A DNA stretch of 64,000 nucleotides from Tomocerus qinae (Eukaryota; Arthropoda; Collembola; Entomobryomorpha; Tomoceridae): NCBI GenBank assembly GCA_020055645.1, contig CM034547.1, positions 51,090,909 to 51,154,908 on the forward strand. Reading direction: 5' to 3'. The stretch's first letter is position 1, and the number at the start of each line of letters is the position of its first letter. Below, piece after piece: positions 27,401-40,800 of the stretch. The notes under the pieces were generated by a model. It was not told where the DNA came from and ran no database searches. It saw only the letters and a list, made by a program, of their open reading frames with translations. A program made the position numbers and the translations under genes.

Positions 27401-30400
27401 TCTGAAAAAAGTTATGTATAGGAGAAGAAAATCTGAGTACAGAGTAAATCTGCACTGAATATTTACTGCTGAGCTAATAAGGTTCGTTCGCTCTCAAATG
27501 TCCAAAAAGATGATCCACTCGTAGTGGTACACTGAACACTAATGACCGTTTTGTATTTACATGACAAAGAAAGTAATTGTGGCTACTGCACTGAACAGCC
27601 CAATTTCGTGGATATTGAAAAAGTTTTGTATAACACTAGAAGTGGGTGTTATTCAGTTCAATCTCAATTATGCGTGAAAAGTGCCTTCATGAAAAGATTC
27701 CTTTGGGTTATATCTTAAACTTTGTTGTGGAATCCTAATAAACTTTGATTCTTCAGTAGGGCGGTAGGTAGCTTGTCTTACAAACAATAACCGAATCAAT
27801 TACGCATTATTTGAGCTTCCTGTGTAATTGTTTAAATTGCACTGTATACCATTTTGTTCCACTGAACTATGAATGTCAATAATGTAGTTGTTCGTATGTT
27901 TACTCATGGTTAGCCTTGCAATAGTTCAACAGCTACTACTTGGGCCAGAGTTTGAACCTTGTTTTGTTCACAGGGATTTACTGAATTGATTTGTACTGAT
28001 TATGATTTCCTGATACTGGCAACAAACACTAATGTAGGATGGATTGTGTGTGTGATCATGCCATGCTACGATTTCTGGAAACTTGTAAAGGATTGTAATT
28101 GTCAGCTTAGCTTTAGTTGACAACTAACTGTATACAATTACAATTACTTATTACCGACACTGCAAATGTACACATTTACATACATATCTGTTTTGAATAC
28201 ATGAGAATCCCCACTCAGCCACTACTATACTAACTGCACTTACATTTTACCTTAAACATGTAGCACAGAGTAGATAATAATTTTTATGAATAGTATGTAA
28301 ATATGTGTATTGATGTTGAATATACCGATATATACCTAAGTACACTAAATTATAATGGAGTAGGTTTGGCCAGGGTGAAATGATAATTAGTCCGTATCTC
28401 TAGTTGGTATATTTGTATCTGTTCTGAATAAGCATCTGTCTCTGGTTTCCAGATTGAGACTACTCTTCTGTTATTTACAGCTTATTGACAGGCATGCACT
28501 GTTTCCATTTTCTATGTAGTTAGTTGTATTTGGAGGTGTATGAGCATTGATAGCACCAATGCCCAATACCATGTTGATCTGGATGCAGATTTGGGTGAAC
28601 TTGATATGGGTTTTGTATCTGCATTTACTGCATATTTGATTGTCGGCTTTACTTGCTAGACAATAAGGAAAAAATCCAGTCAGGTCATTTGAAGTTCAAT
28701 TGGTATTATTCGTGAGTAGCGTGAGTCTTCCTCCTCCTATCATTTACAATGTATGTACTAGCAATAAAGCATTTCGATTTGAATACTTTACTTAATTTGG
28801 TGTAGATAATTGACATAAGTAGATGTCAACGTCAAGTTCAGTATATTTCCGTCCGTCAATTTTCATTTTTTATGTTAAACGTGTATGTATATAAACTGTC
28901 CACTATATAACTTAATAATTAATTATACTTATCGTAGTTAATAAATACTAGATTATGAGATCATCGGTTAATCGTTGTAATTTCTCTTCAGAAAGGGCTT
29001 GTCGCGTGCTATGGTGCTAACAATATTTCATGATAGTTCAAGGTTAGCTATATAACTGTATAGTATCTTTGTCCTTAGCACGTGACTTGTGCTTCTTTAA
29101 ACACTTCTAAGTTCCAGTCAATTGATATTCTGGATTGCTGAAACCCATATAAATCATAACATGTTTGTCAGTAATCATCGTTGCGTGATAATATCTTATA
29201 TTCGATATGTCTATTCATAAAATTGATAAGCACAGTTTACGAGCATTAAAAATCATTACTTTGAACTGTGCACTTAGATTATTCAGCAATTTTTCATGTA
29301 CAGAGGTTATTGTATTAACGTTGATGAAGTACTAGTACAGGTATGATATTATGTCATCTTTTACTTTGTAAATGTAATTTTTACTCAGAGAAAGGAGTGT
29401 GAGACGAACTCAGAATTCAGGACTAGGAGTCTGAGTCTAGACTATAATTTATTCACTAATAAGAGTTCTTCGGACTTTCCATTTTACATAATTTCGTTTT
29501 AATGTAGTTTAGTTTCAAAGTTCTTTAATATCATTTTCTGGAAGCTTATTACAGTAAATTATTTTATTACCTTTGACTATTTTTGTGTACATATGCCATT
29601 GCCAATGCATGCTCATGTGAATATCACATCGCCTATTTAATGCAAAATTAGCAGGAGAAAACTGATAATTGCTGTGATTATCATATTCGGGTTACCAAAT
29701 TAAAGACATTATGTATATGGAAATATAGACTGTAGAATACCATGTTGGATGTTGTGCTGTACATTTTAACATACAGTGCCTGCATCATCACTTTCATTCA
29801 GATTAGAATCATGTTTGGGGTATTGTGACATAACGCACACAAAGCCATGGCCATGCAAAAATGGGATACGTCAACATGCATCATGCCATGTATTACGATG
29901 GTCATTGTCCATGATGGAATGGAATCCACATCCTTATTGGATAGGTACTCACATTAGTAAATATTGTGTTAGCTCTATTATTCATTTATTCATTGGATAT
30001 AAGATTAGCATAATATACATGGTAGATAACAGAATATAACGTTTTCAGTATGACATTGAAATTGATTTCTTATCGTAAACTCTTATGACCTCCACCCTTC
30101 TCTGATAGTGACTTGACGTTGACGATAAGTATACCGAAACTTCATTAAGTTCTAAGGTATGTTAGGAAACAAAAAGTATCAATGGAAATAGAGAACAATA
30201 TGATGCGCGGTGAGCTGACCCTAAATTTTGATGAAAGGCATTAATGCGCAATTTAAATACATCTTGTACAGATTTATGTCTACATTATATAACTACGTAT
30301 CTTAGGATAGTTCTCCAGTATTTACAACGGGATTACTCATCCACAACTATTTGAGTGGGTGGATATACACATACAGTAAGTATGCATTTATGGCATATTT

Positions 30401-31622
30401 AATCATGGAGATGTTTTTTAACAATTTTAATTGCAAATGGATTGTTCTATTTAGTTTATCTAGATTATAAGATAGGGGCTATTACGAAATTCTATGTAAT
30501 ACGTGCGAAATGAAACAATTTATTATAGCTAAGTAATGTTATATTTTTATCTTGCTTTGAATTAATTGCAAATAATGCCGCTCGCTCAGAGATGCTGATG
30601 TCATGTTCGTGTAGGTACGTATTATATATCGATATGATTGATGTAAAAACAAATTTTATTACTTTTTTTCGTACGACCCTTGTCGGATGTTTGTATACTC
30701 TCTTCCCTATTATATTGCAGAATTAGAGAATGAAATTGTTTCATGAGCTCAAACCTTTTTAGGTTGTTTGTGCGTATCTGTAATCTATCACAAAAAATAT
30801 AATTAAAAATGTAGAATCATGTTAGTGTTTTGGAAAAGATTACTAAAAATAAGTAGAGAAGAACGAGGTACGAGTACTGCAGAAAATCGCTTTTCTTGTG
30901 GTCATTATATGAATTATCGTGCATTTAAGTCTGCTTGCTAGTCCCAAAAATGAAAAAGGCTGTTGTTCTCATTTGAGCTGTATCACAATTTGCAATTTTA
31001 CGAGAAGTAAATAATTATAATGCTATAATAGCTGTCATTTATTAATAGGAATGTGGTTTGGGTATACAGGTGTGGAGTAAGGCTTCTAGGACAGGGAATG
31101 GGATGGCTATAGTCAGTGGAGAGCCACAAAGCTAATTCTTTGCGGTTTAGAGCTATCCCATTAATATTTTTAAGGACCTTGTGTATTATGTAGTCGTGAA
31201 GCCGCATTCCACCATTGGAAACCAATTTATTTAGGTTGTCACTGTTTTACTATTGATCCAACATCGTTAAAAATAGGTAGCAAGTTGTATATAGCTTGTC
31301 TTTATGATTATGGTTTATTATATCATATTTACTCACTAAATATAATTTAATTGCAACACAATATGACTAGTAATATGCAGTAATAGCAATGATTCATTTA
31401 AGCAATTAGGCAGTAGTCTGATTATGTTTTTGTTTGGTCAGTGTATGTGTTGGACCTTGGGCCATTCCATATGCGTTGTTTACAAACATTATTTGTATAA
31501 ACCTTGTACATGTCAAAATATTATTAGACATGTACAGATATGATGAGCTGAATGCATATATATTTGAAGTGTTTATCTAATTCAAGTATTTTTGATTGCA
31601 GAATTAGATACTCCATGTGACA
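27401..31622. other. Long non-coding stretch between divergent genes
   Basis: 4.2 kb between the transporter (minus) and INTS14 (plus), both starting here, so it should contain two promoters and untranslated first exons. An acceptor (ttgattgcag) at 31592-31601, 21 bases before the INTS14 ATG, shows a 5' UTR intron. Small ORFs at 29776-30039 and 30998-31225 look like chance. No RNA gene or repeat family recognised. Confidence 0.5.
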
Positions 31623-33812
31623 ATGCCCACTGTTATTGCTTTGGATGTTTCATTGTCCATGTGCCGCACAATTGCGCACAGTCAACCTGCTGATACGCCA
31701 GAAGAGGAATTACCCACTAGAAAAAAACTTGCAGCAGAAGCTATTAATCAGTTTCTTGACCATATATCTGCTCATTGCAAATTAGAGTTCGTTGCAATGG
31801 TATGTGAATGACTTATGAAAATATTTTTTGGAAATCGAACAAAAATTGCATGAAATTCGAAGTATTCTGCATTTTATGCTAATGATCAATGATTTTCAGC
31901 TCACATTTTCTCACCTGTACGAAGTTTTATCGTCATTTACTCGAGATTTGGGAACAATTCGTTCACACTTAACTTCATTGTATGAATACGACAAGACGAA
32001 TTTTGAGGCTGTCTTAAGTGGGATCACAACACTAGTAATGGATGCTTGGGGAAATACTGTTCCTATTCAGATTTTCCTAATAACGGATGGCTCCGCTGGA
32101 TTTGGAACCGGATGCCTAAGAGAAACTATTCTAAAAGCCAAACCATTTCCATTCCCAGCCAAAATGAATATTTTGTCGTTAAGTAAGTTTAATATGACTA
32201 ATTAAACTTGAATCTTACTGTTCAATACAAAAATTGTATTTTTAGGTGATCCGGACGATCGAAATTATACTGAAAATTGTTCCATGTTGACCAAATTCAT
32301 TGAAGTAACTTGTGGAGACGGAATGGTTTATTTTCCAGAGAATCATCTTACCTCCAAGGTAATTTGTGTGATTGAACAAAATGTGGTATGTAACTCTATA
32401 GAAGTTTAAAGTATATGGAATTCGTTTTTATTACAGGGATGCAGCAGTGCTGTGGCAAAATTATGTGCAAAAGATTTTACTCCATACAAGGGATTACTTC
32501 GATGTGGTCAATTGACTTCAAAAGTTACACTGTGCCCTCCACCACAACCTTTTGTATCACGATTTGATGAAAAGCGATATGACATTTCAGATATTGTTGA
32601 AATATTAGGATTCATTGATAGTAATGATTTAGCTAGCCCCCCGGCACATTCTCGTCATCTTTTACTTCCGTTAAAATCATCGGGTAAACAACAAATACGA
32701 GCTTGTGTAATCTTACTCAGAGAACCTTTGATTAACTTGTAATTTTCTATATTCTTTAGTTACCAGTGGGTATAGCCAACCGAAAAGTGATGACCATGAG
32801 GATGACGTTGACAGTGGGATACCAAATTTCTGTGTTCTTCTTCATGGAGCTCTAAAGGTACTTATTGGAAATGTCCAAATGTCTTATTTTGCATTAGTTT
32901 GCATACATTGATTTAAACGTTTTGTTTGAATTCATTATTTTTGAAACTTAAGGTAGAAAGTCTTTGTGCTCTGTGTGAAGTGGGGCCGGATTGGTATGGA
33001 TTTATATACTCCTGGGCCGATAACAAAAAGAAATCTAATTTGATGCTCTCAATTCTTCCTCCAGGTATTGATAAGGGACCATATGCATTAAGAAACTGAG
33101 ACGGCCGTTTTGTGGCCCTTAGAATTTCACCCAGAAAATAAGCTCGAGTGAATGCTCAGCAACGTTTCTAAATTATTTTTGTTTCTATAGGTAGTGATGT
33201 GGCTCCCTGGTTAGGAAATATGCACCAATTGGGACCTAAAGACGAATTCTTAACTCGAACAACTGTCCAAGGACCCTCCACCTCTACTACTCCTACTTTT
33301 CCTGTAAAAGCTATTGAGAAAAAGAGCTATGGGTCAAATTTCACCGTATGGACATCATCTGCAGGAATAAATAACGATATGCAAAAACTGCTGCGCCATG
33401 CACGAAAACTGCCGGAGAAAACAAGTCAATTTTATAAGGTTGTAACCGTTTTACAATCTTGGTATATATCTATGTATTCCATTAACTTATTAGCTAATAT
33501 GGTGGATAATATAATTGTGTAGGAACTCAACCGAATGCGAAGATGGGCTCTTACGATAGGTTTTGAAGAAATACTTGAATCCATTGCTCAGGTTTCTACT
33601 TTGTTTATCTTATCTACGCGTGCATACTGTTTATAATCTAAAGTTACGGGTTTTATTATGTGTGCTTTTTTTAGATTCTGGAACGAGAGTCTCTGGTCTC
33701 TACCACTTCACATCCAACAGCCGCTATTCAGCTCACACACGCCATTTCTCAGCTTCGAAACCCAAAAGCATTAGAATACGATAAGATTATTGCTCCTCAT
33801 AAAGGATCCTAA
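31623..33812 (+). CDS. INTS14: Integrator complex subunit 14 (VWA domain)
   Basis: INTS14 (VWA9) is a non-catalytic subunit of the nuclear Integrator complex, which cleaves snRNA and other nascent RNAs at RNA polymerase II. It pairs with INTS13 and INTS10. Coding exons: 31623-31799, 31900-32182, 32246-32358, 32437-32683, 32760-32857, 32953-33064, 33191-33438, 33523-33591 and 33675-33812, giving 494 residues (human 518). The VWA domain starts at residue 1 with MPTVIALDVSLSM; D8, S10 and S12 form the metal-site DxSxS motif. LITDGSAGFG follows. Later conserved blocks are GFIDSNDLASPPAHSRHLLL, IPNFCVLLHGALK, KKKSNLMLSIL, APWLGNMHQLGP and LLRHARKLPEKTSQFYK. The ATG at 31623 matches the family start; a GTG two codons upstream is not used. 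Head-to-tail with UNC79, 1.1 kb apart. Confidence 0.96.
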
Positions 33813-34894
33813 AATTACCTTTAGTTTTATACCTCCCGAATTGCATGGCAATTTTTAAAATTTATGTAAAGTATATTGTGTAGGTAATATTTCAATTAAT
33901 TAGTGTTTTAGGTCTATGTCCGAAAGTTCTAAATTTATGTATAAAATGTATATTTAAATTTTCTAGGTATATTATCTGAAAGTAAAGATGTAAATAAATC
34001 GATTGATGTACACATGAAATGATAACATCCCTTTCGTTACGTCCACATAGAAATAATCCATTTCTTATAATATCGTACGACGATATAAAAATACACGCAT
34101 CATAACAATTCTATATCATCAGACATGTCTAATCAGCAGTATTTAATCTAGTAGCAACTTTCATCAAGAAAAAATCATTGATCTAATTTGAAATGAGATT
34201 ATTATAATTGTCATAATAGATTCTTTAGCTTTTGGGAAATGAATGTGCATAAATCACGAATTTTGTGTATTTCTGAAGCCAAAAGTATAGTCAAACGCAT
34301 ATTATGATAATTTATTATACCATACATAAATAATTTGCGTACATATTTAACACGGTCCATATATGTCTATGTAGAAGGTAGGGCACGTTATAGGGAAAAC
34401 AGATCCATTCAGTAGATACACAGTTGAAAGAGATAAGACATGACACGACAGGAAGTAAAAGCGTATAGAAAGCAGGTCTAAAGCTTTGCTATATGTATAT
34501 AGTGCATATAGACGCATATTAAGCTTTTAGCTTACTTATGTCGCCAATTCTATTCCGAGAAAGCATCCAGGAAAGATTTAGAGGAGAGAACATAGAGGGT
34601 GGTGAATTGAATCCGAAATGTGACTTCTTCCTCAGGTGTTCAATATTACGTCTTTTCACAGTGCAACGAACTTTCACAATAGGTGACCAATATATTAAAT
34701 CTGACTTTCACCAGTTCACTTTTGTTGTTATTCCTAACAACAACATAAACAACATAATAATGGGGCTAAAAGAGACGTGGAGAGAGTCCTATCTATTTAA
34801 CTTTCTCCCCTCTTTTTATGTCTAGTTGCACAGTTTACACAAAATAATAGTTACGAATTGACAAATTAGCAAAGAATTCTAGAAATTGATCAAA
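33813..34894. other. INTS14-UNC79 intergenic
   Basis: AT-rich, no supported gene. It should hold the INTS14 3' UTR and the UNC79 promoter and 5' UTR. The ORF at 34538-34825 shows no family features. Confidence 0.5.
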
Positions 34895-37800
34895 ATGGGG
34901 ACAAGGGCTGCGGCTTGTAAGACTCAAATTTTTTAAAAATGAGTAAAGTTCACAATTTTTAACTAAATGGAAATAGATTATAGTATTCAACTTTTACTAT
35001 TTTGCAGTTACGGCTAAAATTCGGAATCTTCAAGATTACCATACAAGGCTCACTAATGGTGTTATGCCATTGCCCACCGGCTTGGATATTGCAAACACAC
35101 TCAAGCACTTTTCTCAGACTTTATTAGGTTTTTGTACTGTCCTAATACTATTATTAGTATTGTTAGATCTATTTCTATTACAAATATATTGTTACTGTTA
35201 TAGAATCTTATTTTTGAATTATCTTTCTTCCAGTGGTACTGAAGGATGTACCCCATTTTCCGTTAGAAATGCTGAAAACTCGAGCTGAAGATGCCAGCAG
35301 AATGCAATTATTTCCAAATCTGGATTACAAAGCTTTGTTTAATGTTGTCGTGCAACTAATTGACGTGGCCCCGATGGTCCAGTTTGGGATTCAAGCGTTT
35401 GGTCAAGCGATGCTTCAAACTATTGCATGTCTATTACCATTTCTAGAGCACGAGCACATTGACACACTTCCGTACATTGTGGCAGCATCCTTAGGAACTT
35501 TCCCTTGCTCATTACATCAGGATTTGATTGATCTACTGTGCCACTACCTTTTCCCCTTTACTCTATGTGAGTTCTGATGAAATATTTTTTCCATTCAGAG
35601 ATTTAGAAAAAGTAAATTGTTCAGATGTGTAGCAAAAGAAAATTTTGCAAAAATATATTTAGATAACTGCCATGAAGAAGAAGATTCTCCTGAGAAAACA
35701 TCTTATGCAGCTCAGTCAGTATCGGCAGTTCTCATGATGGTATTTCAGTACACTTCGAGCTCAGGTTTTTAATAATTCTTTGCGGTTTATTATCATTGGT
35801 AAAACTGCGGAAAATTTGTTTTCACATTTTGGTTTGTTAGAGTATCACAGCCAAGTGATGGAATGTGTTATGAGTTTGAAGAGGGATACTATCAAAGATG
35901 TTTTCTGCGTCATTGCGTATGGAACTCTAGAGGCTCGAAATGTTGCGATTAATCTTTTGGTTTATTATTGGCCACATTTAAACCCTACTCTTTATGATCG
36001 TCGGAGCATTCACTTCAAATTTAATGGTACCTATCCCCATATTATTATCTTCTTCATAGTGCTGTTTACTGTAAAGTACTATTGGCTAATGCACTTAGTG
36101 TAGCTTTCACAAATTAAGTCTCATTTGTCCTAACTAAGAAATTAAATTCACATTATCCAGGATTTCGCACACCCAATTGCAGGAGTGAAATGTGTAGTGT
36201 GAACAACACGGGGGGATCGGCTGCTGACGCTGTAAAGATTTGTTTGGATCACTCTGTTGGAGTATCTTTGTCTCCAGAAAATCCTCCTCCACTTTTTTTA
36301 TGTCAAGAATGTGCCACAAGGTTACAGCATGAACAGCCGTCAGCCCAGGATCACCTTTACGATGTTTTACAGCCCATACAACAAGTGGCCATGACGTGTG
36401 AGAATAAGGTTCGATAATTAAAGTCCAAAATTAACTCTCTTTCCTGAGTTTTAGGAGTCTAGTACAATTTATACATGAAGAAGACGAAAGCATTTTGACT
36501 ATTTTAGAATTGCCGATCATCGGAGAAAGCCGCTATTACAATTTGCTTCTCTGGAGAATGTGCTAGCTATAATGGCAATAAACCAATTCGATATTGTGGT
36601 CAGTGTCATTCAATTAGGCACAATAATAGACGTGGAGGGGATCATGTATTCCATCTTTGCTTGCAGCCTCCCATGAAACTGGAAACCGAAACATTGAATT
36701 ACAACGTTGAAGCCATTGTCAGGTTGTTGAGAGTCGCTTTTTATATTAACGTGATGATAGGGTACATCAGTATATAAATAAAATATCCTAAAATGAATTT
36801 ATAATTGTGAAAACTATTATTGTAGCCTGTTACTAGAAGCAGAGCCGTTGGCGACTCGGGGAGGAGCAAAGGAAACCCTGGATCAGCAAACTAGATTGAG
36901 ACTTTTCATGGTGAACATTCTTCAACAAAGATTAAGTTTGGCCGTTTTTAAAATTATTTCGTAGTAATTGTAAAACGGTTGTTTAGGATGGTGAATTTTC
37001 TGATCCGATTCCATTGGAGGAAAGGAAATTGATGGGGCGCTACGGTATATGGTTGTTAGTCGGATATTTTAATCCAGAAGATGATATTTCTCAAGATGTA
37101 TTAGGAAGACTGTTGTCGGCATTGTTTCAGTGGTTTAATACTACAGCATACATAGGAGATGGTACGTATATTAATGTTAAAATCCTATCAGAAGAAAAAT
37201 CATTTGGTGAAAGTAGAAGAAAGCATGTTTTAAACTTTGTACTTTCAGATCCAAGTGCAACCGCATTAGAACGACTAAAGACGGACGTGGTCTGCCCTTG
37301 GATTAAAAGAGTCATTAAAAGTGACTTTGAGACATTTGTGTCTTGCTTGTTACCTCATCCCCCAGATTTCGGAAGAGTTGGGGGGCATTGGTTCGTTTGC
37401 TTTTACCGCTCTACCGATTAAATACGATGCATTTTGATTAGAGTAACATCGGAGTATCACTAATACTAAGGAATAATCTTTTTCCAGGGAGGTCATTGCT
37501 TCGCGCACATTTCATCTCCGTGAAGGTTTTAATCGGCTCTTTTGTCTTGTGCCGTACGATGTCATAACTCCGGAGATTTGGAGCAAAATAATGCCAAATT
37601 GGATGGAATCAATGGCGACTGAAGTACCTGAAGATGAAATGGCGGAACTGAAAATTATATTAAGGTTTGTAATATAATTTTGCACCCATGAGTCATAATT
37701 TGGTTTTTTAGCATAAAATTACATCTGAAATTGTGCTTTTATAGCAAAGTTATGGATCCGGAAATGAATCCTCTTGGGTTTGATGCTCGGCAGATGTACC

Positions 37801-40800
37801 AGTTTATCGCAGTTCGTTTTCACCAAACTTCTCACAAAGTTAAAGAGCAAGCGTTAAGATGGCTCCAAGTTTTGTCCAAGTTAGAGATCGTCATTCCTCT
37901 CTATTTCATTTTCTCCATATTCAGAGAAGGTATTAGACCTAAAGCGGAAAAGCTACCCAAGAGAGGAAGTGTTTCTGCACAGTCGGCAGATGCTAGCAAG
38001 GAGAAGGATGTCATTGGTACTTAATCTGTTTTACTAATATTATCTTGAGGTCTTAATTTGAGATATCTTTAAGCATCTAAATTTTTTCTCTATATAGCTG
38101 CGATCTGCCAAGACGACTCCCCAAATGCATCATCTTTGTCAGATGACGATGAAAACGTAACTCTTAGGACTGAACAGCAATCGGAAAGTGAACTGATGTT
38201 GTCATCATTCATTTTTATGCTAGACATTATTTTAAAACAGGTATGTCGATCATTTAAAGCAAGGCGAATAGTAAAATTAACTCAATTCCGAGATCTTAAG
38301 ACCCTTTCGTTTCTAAAAACAGTTAGAACTGCAGGAAGTAGAACAGCACAAAGGTCTTCAAACTCTGGTTGCAAAGGATGCCATGATTCTATTGCACAAT
38401 ATGGTAGCCATGCCTTGGCCTGGAAAACACACATGCCAAGATGGTAACCAGGAATGTCAATTTTGCGAGATGGCCGTGTTTTGGTACCAACTCGCATTGG
38501 AAATTGTCCAGAAACTCGCTCCACAGAATCCAACTATAGCACCAGATGTAATTTTTGTTTCCATTTCTATCTCGTTTCATGTTTTGAGTTTATATTAATA
38601 CCAAATGTACACTTTTATATCAGGTTGTGACAAGCCCCGATGGGGAATTTGGTAGCAAATCATTTCCAGAAGCAGATAAACGATTAGAGGTTCTGAAAGA
38701 TACAAAACCTGCAATATCTCCAAAGTCTGAAAGCATGGGACTTGAAGGGATCATTGTTAATATGCCACAGGTATGGATGCTTTGCCTTTAAATACTTTCC
38801 ATATTAATCTCCAAACAAATACTCGGGGTGAAAACACTTTCTTCTTACTTTCACCTTTGCTATATTTCAAATATATGCACTTTCACATTTTCACCAATTT
38901 CCTTTTCAATTATCACCCCTTTCAGATTTAATTTTCATCTGATGTCTTCGTAAAGCCTAAGCCCAATTTTTGTTTGCTTTGCCTTATAAATAATCATTAA
39001 CAACGCTATGATTAAATTTGGAATACTTTACAAATACTGTCTTAGATATTGACGGCAACTGTTGAAACGGTTTCCGATATGGATTTAGCTCCGATTATGC
39101 CATCGGAGAAAATTGTCAAAGCTGTAGCGAGGGCTGTTACTATTACTGAATCAGAAACAGGTAACATTAATTTGCATCATATTCAGACATCCTCCTAAAT
39201 ATCAGATCAGATATCCCATGAAAGTCTACTTAATTTTGAAAAAAATTGTAATTTTTAAAACTATTTTTGACAGCCACGGCTACTGCTCATATAGCTTCAG
39301 CTTCGGCCACATTAATTGGAGAGGAGGATGACGGAAGCAAAGCAGGGGATTCCAAAGATTTTTGGATGACTAGTGTCGGAAAGTTTAAGTTTTCAATCGA
39401 TGAGCTCCCACCACATTTGCAGTTTACATATGAACTTCTAAAGGTAACATTTAATATATACCCAGCCAGGAAAAACTTGTCTTACAGTCTTACTGTTCTT
39501 TGTACTTTTAAAATGAATAGAAAATACCTGACGAAGAAGATCCAGAATTAATGTACCATTTGCTAAAATGCTTAAAAATATTGTTTCTTCACGGTGAGGT
39601 GATGTTAAAAGGAGCCAAAGACCACCGAGGATTTCTCATCTGGTGCCAAGAAAATCTCCTGATTAAAAAGTCCGTAAACTGTCCAACTTGGGAAAGTAAA
39701 TAGCAAACATTGAAAAATGAAATAGCAATTTTTTGTTCTAGTTTGTGGGATCTGATGGATGCTGAATTTAGCCAAATCTGTGAACAAGCTGTGCCAATTC
39801 TATTGCATTGTATAACATTGCCTATTGGAAATGATGTATTTTGGAAACAGATAGAAGAAGACTTTCACAGTGCAGATTGGCGAAAACGTTTTACCGCAGG
39901 TGAAATTACAGAATATTTGCTTAAATTTATAAAAGATTTAATATTAACAATTGAGTTTTATTTCCGAAAGTTGAAAGAGTCATAACAATTACCCGGTTTA
40001 TGGACACTCATCCTGTAAGACCAAGTCAATCTTTGCAAACAGCACTTGCAAACGCTTTCTGCTATGTTATCTCTTCGTTGGATGATACTCATGTTGCAGT
40101 AGCTCAACGAACTGCTCTCTATCTAGGAACAATCCATGATTCTGCTTTGCAGGTTAGTCTACAAATTCATAGCTTGAATAAATGAACTTTCACATTTTGG
40201 TAATTTCGAAAAAATTACAGACTCTACTATACTGTTTGGAGACACAATTCGATTCCGTAATTGTGGACAGACCTGTGATTCTTCAATCCCTGTACTTGTT
40301 ACTGAACTCAGTGAGCGATCGGAAAATCTTACGATGGGATTTTTTCCTCAATTGCTTTGACACTTTGTTTCTTGAAGCTCAGATAAACTTAGAGCGCAGT
40401 GGGGATGTTTCATTTGCCAGAGGTGAATGCAATATTGCTTACTCTACCAGAAATTTACGCATTTTTTGATGAATTATTTTCTTTTTATCAGATGTGAGAC
40501 ACATTGACGGAAATATAGAACATTTCATCAAAAAACTTAGCAGAGTTAATGATGCCTTGAACAAAAATGAAATGCAGCAACATGGCAAAACTCTTTATTC
40601 CAGTTTAGGTACCAAATGGCCCTATAAACGGACTATGTCTGCTCCGGCTGGATTTCAAGGTAGACAAGGTAAGGTACAATACTAAAGGTCAGTTTTTTTC
40701 AAAAGAAATAATATTTTCTTTTGCTTTCAGAAAAGGAAAGGTTCTATCGGCAGACCTCTGCGCCCATACTGAAAAGAAAAGGATCTCGTCAGGGAATCGG

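Noticed and set aside
29776-31225. ORFs 29776-30039 (+) and 30998-31225 (-)
   Set aside because: No recognisable domain, AT-driven composition, and not linked to the splice patterns of the neighbouring genes.
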